A stretch of DNA of 64,000 nt from Denitrificimonas caeni DSM 24390 (GCF_000421765.1 NZ_ATXQ01000005.1:1-64000); one strand, 5' to 3'; positions 52,791-63,252 are shown, counted from the first letter of the stretch. Program-made: numbers and translations. Notes: generated by a model from the sequence alone, not told the origin.

Positions 52791-54737
52791 CTATTTCTTT
52801 ACATCAACCGTAAACTCACCGACAAGTTGGCTGAGATCATCTGCCATACTGATCATCTCCTCACTAATGTGAGTAATACTGCGTACCGACTGTGCATTAT
52901 GGGTACTGGCATTGGCGATATCGCGCAAGGCAATCACCACTTGGCTGCTGGCTGTTTTTTGTTGGCGTGTTGATAAAGAAATTTGCTGAGCAGCACTGCT
53001 GGTTCGACTTGCTGCCTGTACCAGTTGGCCTAGGTCTTCAGCGGTTTCTTGACTAACTTGCATACCCAATTGAATGGAGCTTGCGCCTTTTTCTGAAGTA
53101 ATCACCAAGCGGTTAATCGAGTCTTGTATTTCTTGAATACGGTCTTCAATTTCATGAGTGGAGTCAGTCACACTGTCGGCGAGACGGCGAATTTCACTGG
53201 CCACCACCGAGAAGCGCTTACCTGATTCGCCGGCACTGGAGGCTTCTAGAGCAGCGTTAAAAGCAATCAATTTGGTTTGATCCGCCAGCGTATTGATCAA
53301 ATCCATCACTTTGCTGATTTCTTTAGATTTGCGCCCTAGCTGCACAATTTCTTGCAGACTGTTTTCACTGTCATGGTGAATATCAGCCATACGCAATTGC
53401 AAGTGCTGCATGGCATCCGCGCCTTTCTTACTGCTTTCTAAGGTTAAATTGGCCACATCCACCACAGACTGCGAATGATCGGCAATTTGTGTCGAGGAGG
53501 CTGAGAGTTCTTCCATGGTCGAGGTGATTTCCGCAACGGAAGAAGACATCTGCTCCACGGCAGCAGCCATTGACTGGCTGACTTCTTGCTGTCGATCAGT
53601 ATTGCGACTGACTATGCCTGCTGTGTGTGCCAAGTTATCGGCTGTTTCTGAAAGACGACTGGAACTGCGCAGCACACCGCTTATGGCTAGCGCTAAGCGC
53701 TCTAGCAAGCTGTTAGTTTGCGCGGCCAATTCACCCAACTCTGCTTCATCGGTTGTTTCTAAGCGTTGTGATAGATCCAGAGTGCGCGAAATATATTTAA
53801 GCTGCTCTTGAAAATGTTCAAGTGGAGATGTGAGTGCGCGCGTCAACCACAACACTAGCAGCCCACCAGCGAATAACACTGCAGCTGTTAATAACAGGAG
53901 CTGCTTGAGTAACTCTGTCTGGACTGCTTGCACTTCTTGCGCATCAACTAATAACAAAAAATGCCAGTCAGTGCCTTCAACATTTGTAGCAGAAGCAATC
54001 CATTGGCGATCATTAAAGTTCACATACTGCAAGTCTGAATCAGCGACATTATAATCAGGCAATACTTGCGCTAAACTTTTTTGCTGCAGAGATGCATCGC
54101 TGTGGGCAAGAATTTTTTGCTCGCCATCAAACATCAACAGCTGACTGCTCCAGCGCATTTTCAGCTTTAACAGTTCATCAACAATCATAGAAATATAGAT
54201 GTCGCCACCCACCACTTGCTGGGGATCCTCCTGCAAAGGAACCGCCAAGGTTGCAGTCAAATTTCCAGTTAGGGCATCTGGATAGGCAGAGGTTAAAATC
54301 AAACTATTCGCTTGTTGCGCCTGAATAAACCAAGGACGCTTGCGCGGATCAAATCCTTGCGGCACATCAATGGCAGGGTTTGATTGGATAAACTGTCCCT
54401 GACCGGTTCCTAAGTACAGCAGACTATAACCGCCTGCCTCACGTCCTGTGGTCAGCATAGTTTGCCACTGCTTTAGATCGTTTGATTGTGCAGGCAAATA
54501 ATGCGCCAAGGCCAATATTTGCTGTCTTTTTGCATCAAGCCATTGTTTGGCTAACAAGTTAGTCTGCTCTAAACCACCCTGCATCTCACTCTGCACTGCA
54601 CGGGTAGACTCTTGCTCCAGTAAACGACTGGCCAGCATACTGAGCATCAATAGCGCGACCAGCATTAAAGCAATAAATGACAGTAAGAATTTTTTCTGCA
54701 GCGCTTGTTTACGCCACCAGTGCACCATACCTTGCAT
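52791..54737 (-). CDS. methyl-accepting chemotaxis protein with dCache sensor (second MCP)
   Basis: A 648-residue receptor: one N-terminal helix (about 15-36), a periplasmic double-Cache domain with RKRPWFIQA and TSAYPDALTGNLTATLAVPL, a second helix (about 280-305), a HAMP-like segment and the signalling domain. The tip reads KLIAFNAALEASSAGESGKR instead of the usual [18 protein letters not shown], as in receptors of alternative (non-flagellar) pathways. From about residue 340 it is nearly the same as the MCP upstream. It starts 1 bp after that MCP's stop. Confidence 0.93.
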   Translation of the reverse strand: MQGMVHWWRKQALQKKFLLSFIALMLVALLMLSMLASRLLEQESTRAVQSEMQGGLEQTNLLAKQWLDAKRQQILALAHYLPAQSNDLKQWQTMLTTGREAGGYSLLYLGTGQGQFIQSNPAIDVPQGFDPRKRPWFIQAQQANSLILTSAYPDALTGNLTATLAVPLQEDPQQVVGGDIYISMIVDELLKLKMRWSSQLLMFDGEQKILAHSDASLQQKSLAQVLPDYNVADSDLQYVNFNDRQWIASATNVEGTDWHFLLLVDAQEVQAVQTELLKQLLLLTAAVLFAGGLLVLWLTRALTSPLEHFQEQLKYISRTLDLSQRLETTDEAELGELAAQTNSLLERLALAISGVLRSSSRLSETADNLAHTAGIVSRNTDRQQEVSQSMAAAVEQMSSSVAEITSTMEELSASSTQIADHSQSVVDVANLTLESSKKGADAMQHLQLRMADIHHDSENSLQEIVQLGRKSKEISKVMDLINTLADQTKLIAFNAALEASSAGESGKRFSVVASEIRRLADSVTDSTHEIEDRIQEIQDSINRLVITSEKGASSIQLGMQVSQETAEDLGQLVQAASRTSSAAQQISLSTRQQKTASSQVVIALRDIANASTHNAQSVRSITHISEEMISMADDLSQLVGEFTVDVKK

Positions 54738-54738
54738 G

Positions 54739-56784
54739 TTATACGTCCTGTTTAATTGGCTGACTGGTCAGCTTTTCAATGTGATGCGGCTCATCTTGAT
54801 GAAACTCACGAACCAAATGACTCAAATCTTGCGACATGCTAATCATTTCTTCGCTAATTCGCGTGATATTGCGCACTGACAGGGCATTGTGGCTACTGGC
54901 ATTGGCAATGTCACGTAAAGCAATCACGACTTGACTGCTGGCCGTTTTCTGCTGGCGCGTTGACAACGAAATTTGTTGTGCAGCACTACTGGTTCGACTG
55001 GCCGCTTGTACCAATTCATTCAGATCCTCAGCGGTTTCCTGGCTGACTTGCATGCCCAACTGGATCGAGCTGGCACCTTTTTCTGAAGTGATCACCAAGC
55101 GATTAATCGAGTCTTGTATTTCTTGGATACGGTCCTCAATTTCATGGGTGGAGTCAGTCACGCTGTCAGCAAGACGACGAATCTCGCTGGCCACCACCGA
55201 AAAGCGCTTACCTGATTCTCCAGCGCTAGACGCCTCTAAGGCGGCGTTAAAAGCAATCAGTTTAGTTTGATCGGCAAGCGTATTGATTAAATCCATAACC
55301 TTGCTGATTTCTTTGGATTTACGCCCCAGTTGCACAATTTCTTGCAAACTGTTTTCGCTGTCGTGATGGATATCAGCCATGCGCAACTGTAAATGCTGCA
55401 TGGCCGCAGCACCCTTCTTACTGCTGTCCAAGGTCAGACTGGCCACATCCACCACAGATTGTGAGTGATCAGCAATTTGCGTTGAGGACGCTGATAGTTC
55501 TTCCATTGTCGAGGTAATCTCCGCCACTGAAGAAGACATTTCTTCCACAGCTGCAGCCATTGACTGGGTGACTTCTTGTTGTCGATCAGTATTGCGATTC
55601 ACCAGTCCTGCGGTAAGGGCTAAGTTATTTGCCGTCTCGGTAAGGCGGCTAGAACCAGATTGCACACCACTGATGGCAACAGATAAACGTTCCAGCAAGG
55701 TATTAGTCTGTGCGGCAAGCTCACCTAACTCTGCCTTATCATCGGTTTGCAAACGCTTGGATAAGTTAAGCGTGCGAGTAATCTCCACCAATTGCTGTTG
55801 AAACAGTTGTAGCGGTCGACTTAATGACACAGCCAGCGGATACAACAACACGAGGCTCACCAGAAGCAATCCAGCACCGATCAATAGTGACTGATACAAC
55901 TGCTGTTCAATGGGCGCCATAAAATCACTGCGTGGCACTTCAACCACTAGATAACGCTGCAAGTCTGCCAGCCAAACCACGCCGACAAAGAGTTGCTGCC
56001 CTTTATAAGTAATTTCTCGAACTTGCGCTTTGTGCTGATTGAGCAGTGTTTGTAATTCCTCCGACGCACCCAGATCACTGATCAAGGCATCATCGGCACG
56101 GACTTCAACTAGCCCATCTTTATTAGCCAAAGACGCTCTGCCATGCTCGCCTAAACGGTAGGAGCTGATCATTTTAGCCAACTGCAACATGCCCAAGCCG
56201 ACACCCGCTACGCTGACAGGTTCACCGTTGCTGTTGACTGCACTACCGGTGTAGTTAACGAACATCTGCAACTGTGTACCAGTAAAAGCATTAGTGTCTA
56301 AATTCAGCTCATAGGGCAATTTACTGGCTAAATAATTGAAGTACCAAGCATCCTGCGTATCTTCACGCAGGATGTGTCGGCGGTTAAATTCGCCATTTTT
56401 AAAGTGGTAATAATTAATCGTGCTGCCATCATTGCCCGCTAGAAACACCGCACCTGCATTCAACTGCTCGCTTATCACTGCCATTTCTTCGACGAGCAAG
56501 GGCAACTCTGTCTCTGACATCCCACTTCGTATCCAGCGCTGAACAAACGAGTTTGCCGCCAGACTGCGTGACACTTGTAGACTCGGTGTTAACTGTAAGG
56601 CCACTTCAGAACCAAGATGCTGCAACTGCGCCGGCAGCTCATACTCGAGCAAACTCTCCACTCGGCTTTTTGCATAAAAACCCGATTGCAAAACCAAGGT
56701 TAAGCCGGTCATCACCGCAAAAAGAACACCAAAAGATAGAAATAAACGTAAGCGTAAAGACAATTGATTCCAAAAAGTTCGCAT
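54739..56784 (-). CDS. methyl-accepting chemotaxis protein with dCache sensor (first MCP of operon)
   Basis: A 681-residue receptor with a periplasmic double-Cache domain (about 35-310) that differs strongly from its neighbour's; the second half contains YKGQQLFVGVVWLADLQRYL before the second helix. The HAMP and signalling parts from about residue 365 are almost identical to those of the second MCP, so the pair is a tandem duplication with divergent sensors. First gene of the nine-gene operon; its promoter should be in 56785-56892. Confidence 0.93.
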   Translation of the reverse strand: MRTFWNQLSLRLRLFLSFGVLFAVMTGLTLVLQSGFYAKSRVESLLEYELPAQLQHLGSEVALQLTPSLQVSRSLAANSFVQRWIRSGMSETELPLLVEEMAVISEQLNAGAVFLAGNDGSTINYYHFKNGEFNRRHILREDTQDAWYFNYLASKLPYELNLDTNAFTGTQLQMFVNYTGSAVNSNGEPVSVAGVGLGMLQLAKMISSYRLGEHGRASLANKDGLVEVRADDALISDLGASEELQTLLNQHKAQVREITYKGQQLFVGVVWLADLQRYLVVEVPRSDFMAPIEQQLYQSLLIGAGLLLVSLVLLYPLAVSLSRPLQLFQQQLVEITRTLNLSKRLQTDDKAELGELAAQTNTLLERLSVAISGVQSGSSRLTETANNLALTAGLVNRNTDRQQEVTQSMAAAVEEMSSSVAEITSTMEELSASSTQIADHSQSVVDVASLTLDSSKKGAAAMQHLQLRMADIHHDSENSLQEIVQLGRKSKEISKVMDLINTLADQTKLIAFNAALEASSAGESGKRFSVVASEIRRLADSVTDSTHEIEDRIQEIQDSINRLVITSEKGASSIQLGMQVSQETAEDLNELVQAASRTSSAAQQISLSTRQQKTASSQVVIALRDIANASSHNALSVRNITRISEEMISMSQDLSHLVREFHQDEPHHIEKLTSQPIKQDV

Positions 56785-56892
56785 TGCTGATGCCTTCCGC
56801 CGAGTAAGTATTGATTATGTGGGCAAAATTACCGTTATAGCCATGTCTAAAGCAAGGATAATCATTGGTTAACTCCATATCTCATGCCACAG

Positions 56893-58161
56893 CTAGCCTT
56901 TAAACATCGGTAATAATTGCAGTAGCAATAACACCTGCGCGACAAAAGCGGCGACAGCGAAAACCACAATAAAAGCAATCATTGTAGTGCCGCCAAACAC
57001 TTGATAGTCGGCTTGAGCAAAACGTTTACGACTGGCCCTCACCAATAAAGCTGGGACTAAGACGGCCCAAATAGCCGCCATCAAACCCACATAGCCCATC
57101 ACTTTGACAAAACCGGTAGGAAAAACCAAGCACGCCAGCAAGGGTGGCATAAAAGTCAACAGCGCTGTTTTAAAGCGTCCGCTGGCAGTGTCAGAAAAAT
57201 TAAACACATCACGAAGATAATCAAACAGGCCGAGCGTCACACCTAAAAACGAACTGGCAATCGCCATATAAGCAAACGCACTCAATATTCCGGCGATATT
57301 ATCGGTGGTGATATAGGCCGATAACGCTTGCAATAGCACAGCCACGTCACCGTCAGCAGCGATGACCGGCGCAAACTCAGCCCGCGGCAAGTTGCCCTGC
57401 ACCGCCAACTGCCAAAGTAAATAAATAGCCAGTGCCAGCAATGAGCCCCACAAAATACTGCGAGCCACGGGTTGTGCTTGTTTGTTGTAGTAGCTAACTA
57501 AACTGGGCACATTGCCGTGATAACCAAAAGATGCCAAACAAACCGGCAGTGCCGCCCACAAGTAGGGCCAATAACTCTGCTGCTCTTGCACATCAAGATT
57601 AAGCAAAACACTCGGTGTCACCGTTGGTACAAGTGAGCCAACAGATAGAAAGAAGCTGGTCAGCATGCCGCCAATCAGGATTGTTGCAAAGCGATCAACC
57701 ACCTTGGTTGAAATCCATACCGAAGTGGCCAAAACCAACAGGAAAACTACTGACGACAGTTGCCGTGATGGCTGTAGCGGTTGCTCAAACAACCAGCCAC
57801 TGGCTGCGACTAAGGTGTTTTGAGTTAAACCACCACCGACAAAAATATAGGCATAGGTTAAGGAGTACAGAACAAAAGCGACCGCCACACCAGTGATTAG
57901 ATTCCAGCGCGGCCCGAGCAATGCATTGACCACAGTATGAAAGCTCGCGCCTTGTGGGAAATGTAACGTTGCCTCTAACAGCATCAAGCCCGATATGTAC
58001 ATACAAAACCATACATACAGCAATAACAACAGCGAACCGATAAACCAAACACCCGAGGTCGCCGTGGGGTTGGCCAGCATACCGGCACCAATTGCGGTTC
58101 CAGCAATAATCATCGCACCGCCGAAACGGGTTGGTTTAGAGGGACGCTGGCTGGCCGTCAT
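56893..58161 (-). CDS. aromatic amino acid permease (HAAAP/Mtr-TyrP family)
   Basis: A 422-residue inner membrane transporter with about 11 helices. The N-terminal block GGAMIIAGTAIGAGMLANPT and the later PVCLASFGYHGNVPSLVSYY are typical of the hydroxy and aromatic amino acid permeases Mtr, TnaB and TyrP, which import tryptophan or tyrosine by proton symport. Which one is transported cannot be told. Not part of the chemosensory operon, although on the same strand just upstream of it. Confidence 0.88.
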   Translation of the reverse strand: MTASQRPSKPTRFGGAMIIAGTAIGAGMLANPTATSGVWFIGSLLLLLYVWFCMYISGLMLLEATLHFPQGASFHTVVNALLGPRWNLITGVAVAFVLYSLTYAYIFVGGGLTQNTLVAASGWLFEQPLQPSRQLSSVVFLLVLATSVWISTKVVDRFATILIGGMLTSFFLSVGSLVPTVTPSVLLNLDVQEQQSYWPYLWAALPVCLASFGYHGNVPSLVSYYNKQAQPVARSILWGSLLALAIYLLWQLAVQGNLPRAEFAPVIAADGDVAVLLQALSAYITTDNIAGILSAFAYMAIASSFLGVTLGLFDYLRDVFNFSDTASGRFKTALLTFMPPLLACLVFPTGFVKVMGYVGLMAAIWAVLVPALLVRASRKRFAQADYQVFGGTTMIAFIVVFAVAAFVAQVLLLLQLLPMFKG

Positions 58162-58247
58162 AGCAATTCTTTTAAAGTCTTATAAAGCGCCATATTCTAC
58201 CCATAAGTACGTTGTTATGCGCATTAAAAGCGCAGCCCCCTCACCTA

Positions 58248-59402
58248 CTATGGATAGCTGTATAAAACCCGCACTTCACCGATATAATTGAGCGCCTTAA
58301 CTTTCTCCTGCAAATGCTGATTAAACTGCTGTGCCTGTGCATCCGCGGCTTGCATGCTGCGCACTAAATCGACATGCACTTGGCCATTTAAATAGTGCAA
58401 GACTGCTCTATCCCACTCGCTGGCATCAAGTTCTTCAGTCCACACGCTGCGTAAGTCGGCCAGCACTTCTCGGCGTAACGGCAAGTCAGCACACAGCACG
58501 GCGAGCGAGTCATCCTCTGGATCAATGTGAACTAAGGCATTACTAATATCTTCATGCGAGTCAATGAGCTTTAAGCGCACATACTCTGAAATCTTATGCC
58601 CCTCAGAAACGCTTAAACGCTCATCGACAACAATGTGCACATCAATCAGATACACGCCGCCCATCCGTCGACTGCGCAACATATGCACACCGCGCACGCC
58701 CTCAACATTGCCAATAATGCGTTTCAACGCCGCGGCAGTTTTCGGCTCCATGCCCGTATCGACCAATTCACGTAGCGAACTCCAAGCTTGCGTCCAGCCG
58801 ATATGACCAATCATTAAAGCCACGCCCACGGCTGCAAAAGCATCAAGATAAGGTAAACCCATTAAACTGCCGGCTACACCGACCAGTACGACAATTGAAG
58901 AAATCGCATCGGAGCGGTGATGCCAAGCATTGGCTTTGAGTAAGCCCGAATTAAACTGCTTAGCAGCGCGAATGGTGTATTGATACAGGCCTTCGTTGGC
59001 CAAAATAGAAATAGCAGCAATCAACAGCACTATGGGTGTGGGCTGTAATAGAGTTTCGGGGTTAAGCAGGCGCTGTGCAGAATCAAAAACGATACCTATA
59101 GCGGTGATAATTAACACCACACCTAAAGCAACCGTAAAGGCGGTTTCAATCCGCGCATGTCCGTAGGGGTGCTCTTTATCTGCCGGTTGATTGCTGTATT
59201 TAGCGGCAAACCAAACCATCAAGTCGGTGCTTAAATCCGCTAACGAATGCACACCATCAGCAATCAACGCATGCGACTGACCAATAATGCCAAAAACAAC
59301 CTTAGCAACAGTCAGGGCTAAATTTACGATAGCGCCAACGACACTGGTATTACGCATCGCCGTATTGCGTGCTTGCGCACGTTGTTGAGCGTCCATCAGC
59401 AA
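58248..59402 (-). CDS. cation diffusion facilitator metal exporter
   Basis: A 384-residue CDF transporter with six helices. Metal-site residues lie in HALIADGVHSLADLSTD (TM2) and WHHRSDAISS (TM5). A longer C-terminal cytoplasmic domain (from about 210) includes GVRGVHMLRSRRMGGVYLID and DVHIVVDERLSVSEGHKI; it may bind metal or dimerise. Zn, Fe or Mn export is likely; the ion cannot be set by eye. Length is above FieF (300) but within the CDF range. Confidence 0.9.
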   Translation of the reverse strand: MLMDAQQRAQARNTAMRNTSVVGAIVNLALTVAKVVFGIIGQSHALIADGVHSLADLSTDLMVWFAAKYSNQPADKEHPYGHARIETAFTVALGVVLIITAIGIVFDSAQRLLNPETLLQPTPIVLLIAAISILANEGLYQYTIRAAKQFNSGLLKANAWHHRSDAISSIVVLVGVAGSLMGLPYLDAFAAVGVALMIGHIGWTQAWSSLRELVDTGMEPKTAAALKRIIGNVEGVRGVHMLRSRRMGGVYLIDVHIVVDERLSVSEGHKISEYVRLKLIDSHEDISNALVHIDPEDDSLAVLCADLPLRREVLADLRSVWTEELDASEWDRAVLHYLNGQVHVDLVRSMQAADAQAQQFNQHLQEKVKALNYIGEVRVLYSYP

Positions 59403-59422
59403 TCCTCCATTTAAATCAAAGC

Positions 59423-60352
59423 TTATATAGGGTAATCAATAGTGGTTTCTAACAGCTGCGCAGGAACATTTGGGTCATCCGCATCACTGACTAAATACAG
59501 TTGCAGTTGACCATTAATCTGCTTGGCGCTAATGCCTTCTAGCTTATAAATCGGTTGTACCGGTTTAATCCAGCGCAGTTGCCGCTGCGCATCAATCAAA
59601 CCAATTGCCGCAGCAACACATTCGCCGTCCAGATAGCTGTTATCAGTATTTTCTGCCGCGGCGGTAAAAACACAGACACCATCGTCGAGCGCATAGGCAT
59701 CGGTGAAGGTCAGCGGCACACCGGCAACTTCACCTAAGTCGTAATAATCAATCCGCTGTGGCTGGATCATTGCCTGCTCGTCACGGCCCTCAAGTAGCGT
59801 ATAGAAATCTGCTAAAGCGTACTCAATCACTGCATTGTTACGGTGTTGATTATTGGCGCGCTGCCAGAGCTTTAGACAATTCCCGTGAATCACCAGCCCT
59901 TCGATATTCAGATCAGCAAACACCTGTTCAAGCGGCTGATAAAGTTTGTGCAAGTCAAACAACTGCGCTTGTGCTGCAAGCTGCTGCGGCCCAATGAAAG
60001 GCCAGAGCATGGCGCGCTTACGCTGCGCAGTTGAACCTGAACCAAACGCCAGTAAAGCACCATGTGGGTAGTTTTTTGACACTGGTAAACAGGTCAGACT
60101 CTCAAAATCAGGCTTAGCCGCCTTGCGCTGTTTTGCATCGGCAGGTAAATCACCAGGAATAATGGTTAACACCGCTCCAGGTCGCTGATCAAGCAGTGAA
60201 AACACTCCCATCACCAGCTCATCGTCAGCCACCACATACAACGTCTGATCCACAATCCACATGCCACTGGCAGCACTGAGATGTGGCTGCGCAGAGGTAT
60301 TATTTAAGAGTAACTGACGAACTGCGCGTAGTTGTAAAGATTCGACTTGCAT
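59423..60352 (-). CDS. DUF6929-like beta-propeller protein
   Basis: A 309-residue protein without a signal peptide. Strand-rich repeats such as SGMWIVDQTLYVVADDEL and ALLAFGSGSTAQRKRAMLWP suggest a six-bladed beta-propeller related to phytase-like or esterase-like domains; I recall it as DUF6929. The mid part IEGLVIHGNCLKLWQRANN and the C-terminal KLEGISAKQINGQLQLYLVS fit that. Function unknown. It starts 20 bp upstream of the CDF gene on the same strand and may be co-transcribed with it. Confidence 0.7.
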   Translation of the reverse strand: MQVESLQLRAVRQLLLNNTSAQPHLSAASGMWIVDQTLYVVADDELVMGVFSLLDQRPGAVLTIIPGDLPADAKQRKAAKPDFESLTCLPVSKNYPHGALLAFGSGSTAQRKRAMLWPFIGPQQLAAQAQLFDLHKLYQPLEQVFADLNIEGLVIHGNCLKLWQRANNQHRNNAVIEYALADFYTLLEGRDEQAMIQPQRIDYYDLGEVAGVPLTFTDAYALDDGVCVFTAAAENTDNSYLDGECVAAAIGLIDAQRQLRWIKPVQPIYKLEGISAKQINGQLQLYLVSDADDPNVPAQLLETTIDYPI

Positions 60353-60495
60353 CTAATTTATCCAATCGGCCTGCATTCTGGCGGTATGCAGAGCACTTTA
60401 GCATAGACAGGCCACTTTACTCTGCTGACTCAATCCTAGCCTCTATCACTGACATTTATGCTATATTTCGCAAATCTTGATATAGGTCAATTTTC

Positions 60496-62784
60496 ATGCA
60501 CGCTGCTAAACCCTTATACGACTATCCAAAATACTGGGCCGAATGCTTTGGTCCTGCGCCTTTCCTGCCAACTTCTCGCGAAGAAATGGACCAATTGGGC
60601 TGGGATTCTTGCGATGTCATCATCGTCACGGGCGATGCTTATGTCGATCACCCTTCTTTCGGTATGGCGGTGATTGGCCGCGTTCTGGAAGCGCAAGGGT
60701 TTCGCGTTGGCATTATCAGCCAACCCGATTGGCGCAATAAAGACGACTTTATGCAACTGGGCGAGCCTAACCTATTTTTTGGTGTGGCTGCGGGCAACAT
60801 GGATTCGATGATCAACCGCTACACCGCTGATCGTAAAATTCGCTCCGATGATGCCTACACCGCTGGCGGTGAGGCTGGAAAACGTCCTGACCGTGCCAGT
60901 TTAGTCTACAGCCAACGCTGCAAAGAAGCGTATAGCAATATTCCAATTGTGCTTGGCGGAATTGAAGCATCTTTGCGCCGTATTGCTCATTATGACTACT
61001 GGCAAGACAGCGTGCGCCGTTCGATTTTGATGGACGCCGCAGCTGATATTTTACTGTACGGCAACGCTGAGCGCGCAATTGTTGAAGTGGCGCAGCGCTT
61101 GTCTTGGGGTGAGTCAATTGCTGATATTGATGATATCCGCGGCACCGCATTTATTCGTCGCAATACCCCAACCGATTGGTTTGAGCTGGACTCTACGCGC
61201 ATTGACCGCCCTGGCCGGGTTGATCGCATTATCAATCCTTATGTCAATACCCAAGACACTGAGGCCTGCGCCGTTGAGCAGCAAGCGGCTAACCCCGTCG
61301 GACAAGATGATGTGCAAGTTGTTCAGCTACTCGATCATCCGCGCCTGACTCGTGAACGTACTGTTATTCGTATCCCCTCTTTTGAGAAAGTACGTAACGA
61401 TCCTGTACTCTACGCGCACGCCAACCGTGTCTTGCACCTGGAAACCAACCCAGGTAATGCCCGCGCGATCGTGCAACGCCATGAAAACCAAGATATTTGG
61501 CTCAATCCACCACCGATTCCATTGACCACAGAAGAAATGGATTATGTGTTTGGCCTGACCTACGCACGCGTGCCGCACCCAAAATATGGCAAGGCAAAAA
61601 TTCCGGCTTACGAAACCATTCGTTTCTCCGTCAACATTATGCGCGGTTGTTTTGGTGGCTGTACCTTCTGTTCGATTACCGAGCACGAAGGTCGGATTAT
61701 TCAAAGCCGTTCGCACGATTCGATTCTGCAAGAAATCGAAGACATGCGCGACAAGGTGCCAGGCTTTACTGGCGTGGTGTCTGATCTCGGCGGCCCTACC
61801 GCCAATATGTACCGACTGGCCTGTAACAGCCCAGAAATTGAAGTGGCATGCCGCAAGCCTTCTTGCGTATTCCCGGGGATTTGCCAGAACCTCAATACTG
61901 ATCATACTTCGCTGATTGAGTTGTACCGCAAAGCACGTGACATTCCAGGGGTGAAAAAAGTACTGATTGCTTCCGGTTTGCGCTATGACTTGGCCGTTGA
62001 GTCACCTGAGTATGTGCGAGAGCTGGTTACTCATCACGTCGGCGGTTATCTGAAGATTGCTCCCGAGCACACTGAAGAAGGCCCGCTTGAGCACATGATG
62101 AAGCCTGGTATTGGCAGTTATGAGCGTTTCCGTAAAATGTTTGAACGTTTCTCTAAAGAGGCGGGTAAAGAACAGTATTTAATCCCTTATTTTATTGCTG
62201 CTCACCCGGGCACAACTGATAAGGACATGCTCAACTTGGCCTTATGGTTGAAAAGTAATAACTTCCGTGCTGACCAAGTGCAGGCGTTTTACCCTTCACC
62301 CATGGCGACCGCTACGGCGATGTATCACTCTGGGAAAAACCCACTGCGCAAAGTGACCTATAAAAGCTCAGCGATGGACATTGTCAAAAGTGAGGAGCAG
62401 CGTCGTTTACATAAAGCGTTCTTGCGCTATCACGACCCAAAATCTTGGTCACTGATCCGCGAAGCGTTAATTCGTATGGGTCGTGCTGATTTAATTGGTG
62501 ACAGTAAAAATCATCTGATTCCTGCTCAGCAACCTGAAGCTGACGGTTACCGCAGTGCGCGCCGTAAAAACTCAACTCCAGCGAAAGGTGAGAAAACCGC
62601 GCGTCCATTGCTCACTCAGCACACTGGTTTACCGCCACGAGCGACAGGCGCAGCCGATGATAAGCCGCAGTGGCATAAACGCGAGCAAGCTAAAGCCGCG
62701 GCTGAAGCCAAGCTACGTGCTGACAGAAGCAAGAAACCTGCAGCGAAAGGCGGCAAGCGTAGCTCGCCGGCTAAGCCACGCTAG
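60496..62784 (+). CDS. ygiQ: YgiQ family radical SAM protein
   Basis: A 762-residue radical SAM protein of the YgiQ family. The iron-sulfur cluster motif is CFGGCTFC with Cys385, Cys389 and Cys392. The N-terminal region ([20 protein letters not shown]) carries the family's vitamin B12-binding-like fold. The C-terminal tail is rich in lysine and alanine and ends with [14 protein letters not shown]. The reaction is unknown; family members are widespread and often left as hypothetical. AGGTC lies before the ATG at 60496. Confidence 0.93.
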   Translation: MHAAKPLYDYPKYWAECFGPAPFLPTSREEMDQLGWDSCDVIIVTGDAYVDHPSFGMAVIGRVLEAQGFRVGIISQPDWRNKDDFMQLGEPNLFFGVAAGNMDSMINRYTADRKIRSDDAYTAGGEAGKRPDRASLVYSQRCKEAYSNIPIVLGGIEASLRRIAHYDYWQDSVRRSILMDAAADILLYGNAERAIVEVAQRLSWGESIADIDDIRGTAFIRRNTPTDWFELDSTRIDRPGRVDRIINPYVNTQDTEACAVEQQAANPVGQDDVQVVQLLDHPRLTRERTVIRIPSFEKVRNDPVLYAHANRVLHLETNPGNARAIVQRHENQDIWLNPPPIPLTTEEMDYVFGLTYARVPHPKYGKAKIPAYETIRFSVNIMRGCFGGCTFCSITEHEGRIIQSRSHDSILQEIEDMRDKVPGFTGVVSDLGGPTANMYRLACNSPEIEVACRKPSCVFPGICQNLNTDHTSLIELYRKARDIPGVKKVLIASGLRYDLAVESPEYVRELVTHHVGGYLKIAPEHTEEGPLEHMMKPGIGSYERFRKMFERFSKEAGKEQYLIPYFIAAHPGTTDKDMLNLALWLKSNNFRADQVQAFYPSPMATATAMYHSGKNPLRKVTYKSSAMDIVKSEEQRRLHKAFLRYHDPKSWSLIREALIRMGRADLIGDSKNHLIPAQQPEADGYRSARRKNSTPAKGEKTARPLLTQHTGLPPRATGAADDKPQWHKREQAKAAAEAKLRADRSKKPAAKGGKRSSPAKPR

Positions 62785-62885
62785 TCATACAAGGTTCTTG
62801 AAGTACGGCGCATGATTCTTTGCCTTGCAAGGAATGCCCACTCGATGCGTAGCGTTCACTCGAATGCAACATCACTGCTCATTGA

Positions 62886-62981
62886 GCAGCGTGTGGGTGA
62901 CCTGGCAAGCGTAGTCATGGATGACGCAGCGCCCGAATCGAGACGGAGTCTCGTGAGGGATAAACGACATTCACACACTGC
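62886..62981 (+). repeat. GGA-loop hairpin element, copy 4
   Basis: Outer stem GCAG-C-GTGTG (62886-62895) against CACAC-A-CTGC (62972-62981), with one mismatch. Hairpin 1 is GTCA-TGGA-TGAC (62914-62925), a compensated change from GCCA/TGGC. Hairpin 2 is CGAGAC-GGA-GTCTCG (62939-62953), a perfect 6-bp stem. GGA is in both loops. Confidence 0.8.
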
Positions 62982-63029
62982 GACATGCACATAGACATCT
63001 AAACACTTTGCTTTAGATCTGCACGTAAC

Positions 63030-63128
63030 GTACTTCGGGGTAAGTGTTAATCCGTCGATGAACCCATCCAGGGTTCAACTCCGGCATTCGCCATCCCTAG
63101 CTCACTCACCACACCCACCCCGAAGTAC
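63030..63128 (-). repeat. GGA-loop hairpin element, copy 5, opposite strand
   Basis: A perfect 12-bp outer inverted repeat GTACTTCGGGGT (63030-63041) / ACCCCGAAGTAC (63117-63128), extendable to about 18 bp with two mismatches. Read on the minus strand, hairpin 1 is GCTA-GGGA-TGGC (63090-63101), one G:T pair. Hairpin 2 is GAACCC-TGGAT-GGGTTC (63060-63076). The arms share no sequence with the other copies but keep the same layout. Confidence 0.78.
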
Positions 63129-63130
63129 TC

Positions 63131-63164
63131 GTTGACCACTTGCAGGGCTTGCACTATTGCAGCC
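63131..63164. repeat. 34-bp direct repeat, copy A
   Basis: The segment beginning GTTGACCACTTGCAGGG matches 63458-63491 at 27 of 34 positions. Copy B covers the end of the luciferase-like monooxygenase gene, so copy A may be a duplicated gene end; flanking sequence does not match. Confidence 0.55.
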
Positions 63165-63252
63165 TGAATAAGTTGCATAGATGTTTAATGATCTAATCAT
63201 TTTAAAAAGCCGTACTCCATATTGGCAAACAACATCACTGACCAACGAGTAT

